A program made the position numbers and the translations under genes. Positions 1 to 6,309 of a stretch of 35,400 bases of DNA are shown here, in pieces. Position 1 is the first letter of the stretch, and every line of letters begins with the position of its first letter. Source of the stretch: an uncultured Oscillospiraceae bacterium (GTDB lineage Bacteria; Bacillota; Clostridia; Oscillospirales; Oscillospiraceae); contig CAKSWA010000021.1 of the NCBI GenBank assembly GCA_934511165.1, forward strand, positions 1 to 35,400. Direction: 5' to 3'. The notes beneath the pieces are model-generated. The model made no database searches. It saw nothing but the letters and a program-made list of their open reading frames with translations, and was not told the origin of the DNA.

Positions 1-59
1 GTCGCCGGAGAAAATGATTGATACTCTATTTGCGCCTGCGGGCGCAAACTCTGCGAGGC
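1..59 (-). repeat. Edge-truncated copy of multi-hairpin intergenic element
   Basis: These 59 bases match the reverse complement of 27414-27472 at 53 of 59 positions by eye, with no gaps. The copy contains a hairpin with 8-bp arms at 29-36 and 41-48 around a TGCG loop. In the other copy the same stem has a T:A pair where this one has C:G, so two of the six differences compensate each other. The match starts at base 1, so the element probably continues to the left of the window. It lies downstream of the iscU terminator. Confidence 0.75.
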
Positions 60-74
60 TTTTTTGACAGTCTG

Positions 75-107
75 AAAGACGCCGAAGGTGTTGCCTTCGG
101 CGTCTTT
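75..107 (-). terminator. Hairpin terminator after iscU
   Basis: A 14-bp stem (75-88 with 94-107) surrounds a short loop. It sits 22 bases past the iscU stop in the direction of transcription. The T-run on the minus strand is short (TTTC), while a TTTT run follows on the plus strand, so it may work in both directions. Confidence 0.65.
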
Positions 108-128
108 TGCATGCGTATAACGAATCTC

Positions 129-563
129 TTACACCATATGACAGCTGCCGCAGTTTTCGCAGTCGGGGAACTGGGAGTGGTCGTAGGGGATGTTGTTCTT
201 GTCGTAATAGTCCTTCACGGCGGTCTTGATGGCTTCCTCAGCCAGCACGCTGCAATGCAGCTTGTGCGCGGGCAGACCGTCGAGCGCTTCCACGACTTCC
301 TTATTCGACACGGCAAGAGCTTCCTCGATCGTCTTGCCCTTGATCATCTCGGTGGCCATGGAGCTTGAAGCAATGGCGCTGCCGCAGCCGAACGTTTCAA
401 ACTTCACGTCCTCGATGACGTTGTCCTTGATCTTCAAATACATCTTCATGATATCGCCGCATTTGGCGTTGCCGACCTCGCCGACACCGTCCGCATCGGG
501 GATCTCGCCGACGTTGCGGGGATTTTTGAAATGATCCATTACCTTATCGCTGTAAAGAGCCAT
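129..563 (-). CDS. iscU: Fe-S cluster assembly scaffold IscU/NifU
   Basis: This 144-residue protein is a scaffold on which [2Fe-2S] and [4Fe-4S] clusters are built from sulfur delivered by the desulfurase encoded just upstream. The three family cluster-ligand cysteines are present: C35 in GNAKCGD, with D37 beside it, C60 in FGCGSA, and C104 in KLHCSVLAEEA. The usual LPPVK-type chaperone segment is not obvious. The protein ends in an extra cysteine tail, C135-x2-C138-x2-C141, which suits the NifU-like clostridial type more than E. coli IscU. The start has a strong AAAGGAGG site, and the gene begins 20 bases after the iscS stop, so the two should be cotranscribed. Confidence 0.95.
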   Translation of the reverse strand: MALYSDKVMDHFKNPRNVGEIPDADGVGEVGNAKCGDIMKMYLKIKDNVIEDVKFETFGCGSAIASSSMATEMIKGKTIEEALAVSNKEVVEALDGLPAHKLHCSVLAEEAIKTAVKDYYDKNNIPYDHSQFPDCENCGSCHMV

Positions 564-583
564 GATGCTTGCCTCCTTTTATC

Positions 584-1771
584 TCAAAGCATGAACTGTT
601 TTTTGCCGGACGTAAGGTCTTTCCAGACCGGGGACATGTTGCGGAGATACTCCACAACGCGCGGAATTTCCCGAAGCATGTGATCAACCTGCTCTTCCGT
701 GTTCTCCTCGCAGAGCGTGAGACGCAGCGAGCCGTGCGCAACCTCGTGCGGGCGGCCGATGGCGAGCAGAACGTGGCTCGGATCGAGCGAGCCGGACGTG
801 CACGCGCTGCCGGAGGAGGCGCAGATGCCCGCCTCGTCGAGCAGCAGCAGAAGGCTTTCGCCCTCAATGCCTTCAAAGCAGAAATTCACATTGCCGGGGA
901 GACGCTTCGTCTCATCGCCGTTGAGCGCCGCGTGCGGGATGGTCTTGAGCCCTGCGATAAGCTTATTGCGCAGAGCGCTGACGTACGCTGCGTTCTTGTC
1001 GAGATTCTCGCACGCCTCGGAAAGCGCCGCCGCCATCGCGACGATGCCGCCGATGTTCTCCGTGCCGGCGCGCTTGCCGCGCTCCTGTGCGCCGCCCTCG
1101 ATCACGTTCACCAGCGGGATGCCCCGGCGGGCATACAGTGCGCCGACACCCTTCGGGCCGTGGAACTTATGCGCGGAAAGGGAGAGCATATCGATGTTCT
1201 GCGCCTTCACGTCGATGGCGACGTGTCCCGTCGCCTGCACGGCGTCCGTGTGGAAGATGACGCCCTTTTCATGGCAGACCGCGCCGATCTCCGCGATGGG
1301 CTGAATGGTGCCGATCTCGTTGTTGGCGTACATGATCGTCACAAGGCAGGTATCCTCGCGGATGGCATCGCGCACCTGCTCGGGCATGACGATGCCGTTT
1401 TCGTGAACGTCCAGCAGCGTGACCTCGTAGCCGTACTTTTCCAGCTTCTTGAGCGTATGCAGCACGGCGTGATGCTCAAACGCCGTGGAAATGATGTGCT
1501 TCCTGCCCTTCTTCGCGCCGATGGCCGCCGCGGAGAGGATGGCCTGGTTGTCTGCCTCGCTGCCGCCGGAGGTGAAGGTGATCTCCCGTGCCTCGGCGCC
1601 CAGACACCTGGCAACCGTTTCGCGCGCCGCGGCGAGCGCTTCCGCCGACTTCTGGCCGAATTCGTAAAGACTCGAAGCGTTGCCGTACCAGGTATCCAGA
1701 TACGGCAGCATCGCGTCAATGGCCGTTTTGCTCATCTTCGTTGTCGCCGCGTTGTCCGCATATACAAACAT
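584..1771 (-). CDS. iscS: Cysteine desulfurase IscS/NifS
   Basis: A PLP-dependent enzyme that takes sulfur from L-cysteine as a persulfide, leaving alanine, and passes it to the scaffold IscU. From the chosen start the protein has 395 residues. It opens with YADNAATTK and carries the PLP lysine K202 in SAHKFHGPKG and the catalytic cysteine C324 in SSGSACTSG, on the flexible loop typical of the class. An upstream in-frame ATG at 1789 would read through the ribosome site AAAGGAG, so the ATG at 1771, seven bases beyond that site, is preferred. It follows iscR in the same direction but has its own promoter at 1815-1843. Confidence 0.96.
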   Translation of the reverse strand: MFVYADNAATTKMSKTAIDAMLPYLDTWYGNASSLYEFGQKSAEALAAARETVARCLGAEAREITFTSGGSEADNQAILSAAAIGAKKGRKHIISTAFEHHAVLHTLKKLEKYGYEVTLLDVHENGIVMPEQVRDAIREDTCLVTIMYANNEIGTIQPIAEIGAVCHEKGVIFHTDAVQATGHVAIDVKAQNIDMLSLSAHKFHGPKGVGALYARRGIPLVNVIEGGAQERGKRAGTENIGGIVAMAAALSEACENLDKNAAYVSALRNKLIAGLKTIPHAALNGDETKRLPGNVNFCFEGIEGESLLLLLDEAGICASSGSACTSGSLDPSHVLLAIGRPHEVAHGSLRLTLCEENTEEQVDHMLREIPRVVEYLRNMSPVWKDLTSGKKQFML

Positions 1772-1805
1772 GGAAAAAGCTCCTTTCAAAACCCTACTGT
1801 TTTTG

Positions 1806-1834
1806 TATGTTTACAATGTAGCACCATAAACATA
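1806..1834. promoter_or_regulatory. Inverted octamer, candidate Rrf2/IscR operator
   Basis: The perfect 8-bp arms TATGTTTA (1806-1813) and TAAACATA (1827-1834) are separated by 13 bases. They straddle the -10 of the iscS promoter and reach into its spacer. The same octamer recurs at 2344-2351, at the predicted start of iscR transcription. Binding by the neighbouring Rrf2 protein is inferred from position only. Confidence 0.5.
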
Positions 1835-1843
1835 TATTGTCAA
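1815..1843 (-). promoter_or_regulatory. iscS-iscU promoter
   Basis: On the minus strand TTGACA (1838-1843) is followed by a 17-base spacer and TACATT (1815-1820). The -35 is perfect and the -10 matches four of six positions. It lies 44 bases upstream of the iscS start and overlaps the inverted octamer. Confidence 0.6.
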
Positions 1844-1876
1844 TAGGTTTTTCGAAAGGAGCGCTTCCGCGCCGGG

Positions 1877-2314
1877 TTATTCCCCGGAATTGGCTGATTT
1901 TGCGGCAATATTGCCGTTTATGAGGTCGGAGAGCGTGACGCTGTCGAGATAATCGTTCATCACGCGGTCGAGCTCTTTCCAGAGCGGCAGCGTGAGACAG
2001 TTGTCGGCGTTCGGGCATTCCGCGTCGCCGGATCTGACGCAGGATACCGGCGCGAGAGAGCCCTCCGCGGCGCGGAGGATGTCTCCGACGGCGTATTCCT
2101 CCGGACGGCGGGCGAGCCGGTAGCCGCCGCCGCGGCCGCGCTGCGTCAGCAAAAACCCGCTGCGGCTGAGCGCGGCGACGATGCCTTCCAAATATTTTTC
2201 GGATATGTTCTGGCGCTGGGCGATATCCATCAGCACAACATACTCTTCCCCGCCGTTGCGGGCAAGATCTGCCATGACGCGCAGCGCGTAGCGTCCCTTG
2301 GTTGAGATCAGCAT
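1877..2314 (-). CDS. iscR: Rrf2-family regulator, IscR-like
   Basis: A winged-helix repressor of 145 residues. Its N-terminal MLISTKGRYALRVM and the wing segment QRGRGGGYRLAR are typical of Rrf2 proteins. Three cysteines at 92, 100 and 106 fit the cluster-binding loop of IscR, whose E. coli cysteines are at 92, 98 and 104. The residue after the third cysteine region is not the E. coli ligand histidine, so any cluster would need a different fourth ligand. The ATG at 2314 follows AGGAGG by eight bases; the longer frame from 2350 is disfavoured. The place next to iscS-iscU suggests cluster-responsive control of these genes. A CymR-like role in cysteine metabolism is possible too. Confidence 0.88.
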   Translation of the reverse strand: MLISTKGRYALRVMADLARNGGEEYVVLMDIAQRQNISEKYLEGIVAALSRSGFLLTQRGRGGGYRLARRPEEYAVGDILRAAEGSLAPVSCVRSGDAECPNADNCLTLPLWKELDRVMNDYLDSVTLSDLINGNIAAKSANSGE

Positions 2315-2350
2315 GGGGTTTTCCTCCTGATTGGATTCTTTTATAAACAT

Positions 2351-2379
2351 ACTATATCACAATGTTTTAAATTGTACAA
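2351..2379 (-). promoter_or_regulatory. iscR promoter with octamer half-site
   Basis: Minus-strand TTGTAC (2374-2379), a 17-base spacer and TATAGT (2351-2356) form a plausible sigma-A promoter with a weak -35. The octamer TAAACATA at 2344-2351, shared with the iscS operator, touches its downstream edge. A short palindrome with ACAAT/ATTGT arms lies in the spacer. Confidence 0.5.
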
Positions 2380-2390
2380 CCGCTATCGTC

Positions 2391-2419
2391 TTGACAAACC
2401 CTGGCGAATCGGGTAAAAA
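2391..2419 (+). promoter_or_regulatory. lrgAB promoter
   Basis: TTGACA (2391-2396), a 17-base spacer and TAAAAA (2414-2419). It fires away from iscR, giving a divergent control region of about 140 bases. Confidence 0.55.
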
Positions 2420-2451
2420 GAGAAAAGTTTTTTCACAGGAAGGTTGAATGC

Positions 2452-2823
2452 ATGAAATACATCCGTCAGTTCGGCATCATTCTGCTCGTGTCGTTTCTCG
2501 GCGAGCTGCTGCATTATCTGCTGCCGCTGCCCGTTCCGGCGAGCATCTACGGAATTATCCTGCTCTTCACGGCGCTGGAAACGCATCTTCTGAAAGTGGA
2601 CGCCATTCGCGAAACGAGCGCGTTTCTGCTGGAGATCATGCCGATGCTGTTTGTTCCGGCGGGCGTGGGACTGCTGGAAAAATGGGACGTGCTGCGCCCC
2701 GTGTGGCTGCCGTTTGTTGTGATCGTCGTTGTATCGACGTTCACGGTGTTTGCCGCCGCCGGGCGCACGACGCAGCTTGTAATGCGCCTGCGCCAGAAAA
2801 GGGGGACGAGAGACGATGCGTGA
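2452..2823 (+). CDS. lrgA: LrgA/CidA family holin-like membrane protein
   Basis: A 123-residue integral membrane protein of the CidA/LrgA family. These small holin-like proteins act with LrgB-type partners; proposed roles are control of murein hydrolase activity, cell lysis, and pyruvate or metabolite export. Four hydrophobic segments are visible (about 5-22, 29-46, 58-77 and 85-104), followed by a basic tail, with the family-typical LPLPVPASIYGIILLF near the start. The ATG at 2452 lies downstream of AGGAAGG. The last eight bases overlap lrgB, the usual coupled arrangement. Sequence alone does not separate Lrg from Cid function. Confidence 0.9.
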   Translation: MKYIRQFGIILLVSFLGELLHYLLPLPVPASIYGIILLFTALETHLLKVDAIRETSAFLLEIMPMLFVPAGVGLLEKWDVLRPVWLPFVVIVVVSTFTVFAAAGRTTQLVMRLRQKRGTRDDA

Positions 2824-3514
2824 GCTGATCGAAACCTCCGCCTTTCTCGGCGTTGTCATCACCATCGCCTCGTTTGAGCTGGGGCACGTCATCCGCCGGA
2901 AATGGAATTTTGCGCTTTTCAATCCCCTGCTGCTGGGGATCGTCTTTTCCATCGCCATTCTGCTTTTGTTCCGCATCGATTACGCCAGCTATCTCAACGG
3001 CGCAAAGCACATCAATTTTCTGCTCACCCCGGCCACGGTATGTCTCGCCGTGCCGCTTTATGAGAAATTTGAGCTGCTGAAGAAAAACGCGCTCGCCGTA
3101 ACGCTCGGCATTGCCGCCGGCGTCGCCGCGAGCCTTGCCACGGTGTTTGCGCTCTCGGCACTCTTCCGGCTCGACTTCTCTCTGTTCGCCACGCTTCTTC
3201 CCAAATCCATCACCACCGCCATTGGGATGGATCTTTCCGCAGGGCTCGGCGGGTACGCCTCGCTCACGGTAGCGGCCATCATCATGACCGGCGTTCTCGG
3301 CAACATCTGCGCCGAGGGCGCGTGCCGCCTCTTCCGCATCACAAGCCCCATTGCGCAGGGCGTTGCCATCGGGACGGCCGCGCACGCCGTCGGCACATCC
3401 CGCGCGCTTGAAATGGGCGAAATTCAGGGCGCAATGAGCTCGCTTTCGCTCGTTGTGGCGGGACTGCTCACCGTTATACTCGCCGCACCCGTCGCGTCGC
3501 TTTACGGTTTATAA
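2816..3514 (+). CDS. lrgB: LrgB/CidB family membrane protein
   Basis: A 232-residue polytopic membrane protein, the standard partner of LrgA/CidA. Family signatures include FNPLLLGI near residue 35, LTPATVCLAVPLYE near 70, LLPKSITTAIGMDLS near 125 and the glycine/histidine-rich GTAAHAVGTSRA near 188. It overlaps lrgA by eight bases, which implies translational coupling. A strong terminator follows at 3521. The pair is believed to act in export of small metabolites and in autolysis control; the substrate here cannot be read from sequence. No LytSR-type two-component regulator is encoded nearby. Confidence 0.92.
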   Translation: MRELIETSAFLGVVITIASFELGHVIRRKWNFALFNPLLLGIVFSIAILLLFRIDYASYLNGAKHINFLLTPATVCLAVPLYEKFELLKKNALAVTLGIAAGVAASLATVFALSALFRLDFSLFATLLPKSITTAIGMDLSAGLGGYASLTVAAIIMTGVLGNICAEGACRLFRITSPIAQGVAIGTAAHAVGTSRALEMGEIQGAMSSLSLVVAGLLTVILAAPVASLYGL

Positions 3515-3520
3515 GATGCA

Positions 3521-3561
3521 ACGCTCCCCGCCGGATCGTTTCTCCGGCGGGGAGCGTTTTT
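3521..3561 (+). terminator. Terminator of lrgAB
   Basis: A perfect 15-bp GC-rich stem (3521-3535 with 3543-3557), a 7-base loop and a T-run at 3557-3561. It separates the plus-strand lrgB from the converging glycosyltransferase gene. Confidence 0.9.
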
Positions 3562-3572
3562 GCGTTATGGAA

Positions 3573-4496
3573 TCATTCCTCCGGCGTGTCGCCGCAGGTG
3601 TCGGCAATGATGTACCGCGGCCGGCCCTTCACTTCCTCATAGATTTTGGAAATGAAGTACCCGATGATGCCGAGGCTAATCATGATAATGCTGCTTGAAA
3701 AAAGCTGGATGAGGATCACGGTCGTAAAGCCGCCGAGCGCCCGCCCGGAGAACTTCTGCACAAGTGCGATCGTGCCGAACACAATCGCCACAAGCAGCAT
3801 GATGCCGCCGAGGATGGTGACGATCTGCATGGGCGCGGAGGAAAACGAGGCGATGTTTTCCACGGCGTACCTGGCAAGCGAGCGTGTTGACCATTTGGAA
3901 GTTCCGCCCGCGCGCTCCTGCACGTCGAAAGGGATGCTCGCCGTTTTGAAGCCGATCCACGAGGAGAGCGCGCGAAAAAAGGCGTTCCGCTCGCGCATGT
4001 TGATAAGGACGTTGACCGCTTTCCGGTCAAGCAGCTTAAAGTCTGAAGCATTGGCCATGTCAATGCCGGTCGCGCGGCTGATGAGGGAGTAGAATGCGCG
4101 CGCCGCAAGGCCGTATGCGCGGCTCTCCGTGCCGCGGCTGGACTTCTGCCCTTCCACGATCTCGTACCCCTGCTCCCACAGGCGGTACATTTCCACGATC
4201 TTCTCCGGCGGGTGCTGAAGATCGCCGTCGATCACGACGCAGCACTCGCCCCGCGCCGCAGCGAGGCCCGCAAGGATCGCCGCTTCCTTGCCGAAATTCC
4301 GGGAAAAATGCACCCCGCGGACGCCGCCGGACGCGGAGAGTGCCGTGATCTTCTCCCATGTGGCATCTTTGGAGCCGTCGTCTACAAAAATGAGTTCGCA
4401 GCCGATGGCGGCGTCCGACAGCACGCCGCGGATGACCGAAGCCGTTTTTTCCAGAACCGCCTCTTCATTATAGACGGGAATAACTACCGACAGCAT
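3573..4496 (-). CDS. Family 2 glycosyltransferase, polyprenyl-phosphate sugar type (GtrB/ArnC-like)
   Basis: A 307-residue protein with an N-terminal GT-A domain followed by two membrane helices (about 224-247 and 257-283). This is the architecture of enzymes that move a sugar from a nucleotide donor to undecaprenyl phosphate on the cytoplasmic face. Visible motifs are SVVIPVYNEE at the start, VDDGSKD at 38-44, the metal-binding DGDLQHPPE near 90, and a TSKW segment near 205. The ATG at 4496 overlaps the TAA of the upstream membrane protein (TAATG) and has an AAAGGAGG site, so the two are translationally coupled. The sugar is not predictable. A GtrA-type flippase is not encoded alongside. Confidence 0.9.
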   Translation of the reverse strand: MLSVVIPVYNEEAVLEKTASVIRGVLSDAAIGCELIFVDDGSKDATWEKITALSASGGVRGVHFSRNFGKEAAILAGLAAARGECCVVIDGDLQHPPEKIVEMYRLWEQGYEIVEGQKSSRGTESRAYGLAARAFYSLISRATGIDMANASDFKLLDRKAVNVLINMRERNAFFRALSSWIGFKTASIPFDVQERAGGTSKWSTRSLARYAVENIASFSSAPMQIVTILGGIMLLVAIVFGTIALVQKFSGRALGGFTTVILIQLFSSSIIMISLGIIGYFISKIYEEVKGRPRYIIADTCGDTPEE

Positions 4497-5821
4497 TACT
4501 CCGCCTCCTTTGCCGCTTCCCGTTCGCACCGGATCTCGCCAATGCCGAGCACGTCCGCCATAGCGTCGTTCGGCCAGCTCTGCGGGTCTTCTGTATCGAG
4601 ATACTTGAGACCGTCGAGTGCGGAATAGCGCGTCTGCGTCTCGATATACGGTACCGTAACGCTGCTCTCGCCGCGCGTGGCCGCCTCGGTGATGGTTGTC
4701 TCATTTGTACGAACCTGAAGATATACATTTGTGATGTCGGCAAAGCCATAAACGCCCCAGTAGAGCGTCGGCAGCACGAGCACCGCCGCCGCACACAGCA
4801 CCGAAAGCTTCGCTTTGCCGGAGAAAAGCTCCGAAATAAGCACGGCGTCCGCCGCGATAAGCAGCACCGCCGGAAAGGCAAGACACCTCTCCGGGTAATA
4901 CGAGGCAAGGCTCAAGGAAAAATTAGCGCAGAGCGAGCCGAGAAAGAGCGCTGCCGCAAGGAGAATTCTCTCCCGCCGGACATGATACCAGAGCGCCATC
5001 ACGAGCGTGACAGCGAAAACGATGAGCGGAACCGCCAGCTCGCGATAGGCCATCAGCGCGGCAACGAGACCCGTGCCGACGGACGCGAGCGATCCCTCCG
5101 CGCCGCTTTTCAGGCTTTCCGCCGGGCGGGTCATCATAAAGAGAAATCCCGCAGTTGCCGCCAGAACCGGCAGCCACGGCAGAAGGCCGTTTTTCTTTTT
5201 TCGGGCCGCACGGCGGCCGAGGAGCAGCAGCGCGCAAAGGAATATCGCGCCGGCCGCCATATTTTCCAGATACGCGCCGGTATAAAAGCCCACGAGCATC
5301 CGCAAAATCCAGAATACCGGCTTTTTCTCCGTGTCCCGCTCAAAAAGACGGAGATAGGGCGTGAGAAACGCCAGTCCTGCAAGACAGCCCCAACCGTAGT
5401 TGCACGCCCCGTCCAGCCAGAAAAACACCTGGCCGAACGCCGGGACGAACACCCACACGGCACAGAAGATCACAAAGAGGACGAGATTGTTCCGCTCCCC
5501 CTCCGGCTGCGCGAGACGGGCAAGGAGCGCGATCAGCGCCGTGAATACCAGAGCATTTACTATATTGAATACCGCCTTGGGAAGCAGGAGAAAAAGCTGC
5601 ACCCAGAAATGGGCGAAGAGCCGCCCGTTCATACTGTACGCGTGCGCCGCTATCGAGGGGAGTATATCGCGTACCGCCGTAATGCGCTCGCCGGTCGCAA
5701 AGCTTCGCATATACGCCCAGTCGTCCACCGCATACGGCGTAAGGACGTTTCCGAGCAGCATGAGAAGAAAAATTCCGAGCAACAGCGCCGTTCGCACTCT
5801 CCCGGATCGGATCGCCGGCAT
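4496..5821 (-). CDS. Polytopic membrane protein, possible DUF6056/GtrIII-like glycosyltransferase
   Basis: A 441-residue protein with about ten hydrophobic segments, then a soluble C-terminal region from about residue 350. Near the N-terminus a short outward-facing segment reads YAVDDWAYM, followed by NGRLFAHF. This acidic-pair-after-first-helix layout is typical of GT-C enzymes that use lipid-linked sugars and of DUF6056 proteins. It is coupled to a GtrB-like gene that could make the lipid-sugar donor, so it may transfer that sugar to a surface target outside the membrane. Family membership is from memory and moderate in certainty. The start at 5821 is set by AAGGAGG eight bases upstream; an earlier in-frame start lacks this. 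Confidence 0.7.
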   Translation of the reverse strand: MPAIRSGRVRTALLLGIFLLMLLGNVLTPYAVDDWAYMRSFATGERITAVRDILPSIAAHAYSMNGRLFAHFWVQLFLLLPKAVFNIVNALVFTALIALLARLAQPEGERNNLVLFVIFCAVWVFVPAFGQVFFWLDGACNYGWGCLAGLAFLTPYLRLFERDTEKKPVFWILRMLVGFYTGAYLENMAAGAIFLCALLLLGRRAARKKKNGLLPWLPVLAATAGFLFMMTRPAESLKSGAEGSLASVGTGLVAALMAYRELAVPLIVFAVTLVMALWYHVRRERILLAAALFLGSLCANFSLSLASYYPERCLAFPAVLLIAADAVLISELFSGKAKLSVLCAAAVLVLPTLYWGVYGFADITNVYLQVRTNETTITEAATRGESSVTVPYIETQTRYSALDGLKYLDTEDPQSWPNDAMADVLGIGEIRCEREAAKEAE

Positions 5822-5858
5822 GGTCAGCGCCTCCTTACATGGGGTTTTTCTTCTTTCT

Positions 5859-5886
5859 ATTATACACAAGCAGGAAATGAAGTCAA
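5859..5886 (-). promoter_or_regulatory. Promoter of the glycosyltransferase pair
   Basis: On the minus strand TTGACT (5881-5886), a 16-base spacer and a perfect TATAAT (5859-5864), 38 bases upstream of the start codon. It is back to back with the csoR promoter. Confidence 0.7.
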
Positions 5887-5914
5887 ACTTCCCTACGTTT
5901 TTTCAAAAAGTCTC

Positions 5915-5942
5915 TTGACAATACCCCCAGGGGGTATATAAT
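5915..5942 (+). promoter_or_regulatory. csoR-copA promoter
   Basis: A perfect TTGACA (5915-5920), a 16-base spacer and a perfect TATAAT (5937-5942). The whole spacer is the CsoR operator, so repressor binding would block RNA polymerase directly. Confidence 0.9.
5921..5937. promoter_or_regulatory. CsoR copper operator
   Basis: A perfect 17-base palindrome, ATACCCCC-A-GGGGGTAT. This G/C-tract palindrome is the established type of CsoR box. It exactly fills the spacer of the csoR promoter. No second copy is seen before copA, so both genes should respond together. Confidence 0.92.
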
Positions 5943-5967
5943 GCAAACCGAAAGGCAGGGATCCCCC

Positions 5968-6273
5968 ATGGACGAAGAAAGATCGTGTTGCTGCTGCAAA
6001 AAGACCGAGAGGAGCGAGGGCGAGCGCCGCGCGCTCATGAACCGGCTGAGCCGGATCGAAGGGCAGATCCGCGGCATCCGCGGGATGCTCGAGCGTGACG
6101 CCTACTGCGCGGACATTCTCACGCAGTCCGCGGCGGTGAGCGCGGCGATGAACGGCTTCAACCGCGCGCTTTTGAACGCGCATCTCCACAACTGCGTCGT
6201 GCGCGACATCCGCGCAGGCGACGATTCTGTTGTGGATGAGCTGACGGACCTTTTGCAGAAGCTGATGAAGTGA
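5968..6273 (+). CDS. csoR: Copper-sensing repressor CsoR
   Basis: A 101-residue all-helical DUF156 repressor that leaves DNA when it binds Cu(I). The Cu ligands C47, H72 and C76 keep the exact 25- and 4-residue spacing of M. tuberculosis CsoR (C36, H61, C65). The family stretch LMNRLSRIEGQIRGIRGML is present. Just after the start there is an unusual CCCC run (residues 7-10), which could add metal or redox sensitivity. The ATG at 5941 lies inside the -10 box and cannot be the start, so the ATG at 5968, behind a modest GGCAGGG site, is chosen. copA starts 36 bases downstream. Confidence 0.93.
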   Translation: MDEERSCCCCKKTERSEGERRALMNRLSRIEGQIRGIRGMLERDAYCADILTQSAAVSAAMNGFNRALLNAHLHNCVVRDIRAGDDSVVDELTDLLQKLMK

Positions 6274-6309
6274 TCCAAACCGCAATATTACAATAGAAAG
6301 GCAAATACC

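Noticed and set aside
5941..5967. ATG at 5941 as the csoR start
   Set aside because: It lies inside the -10 box TATAAT, so it would precede the transcription start.
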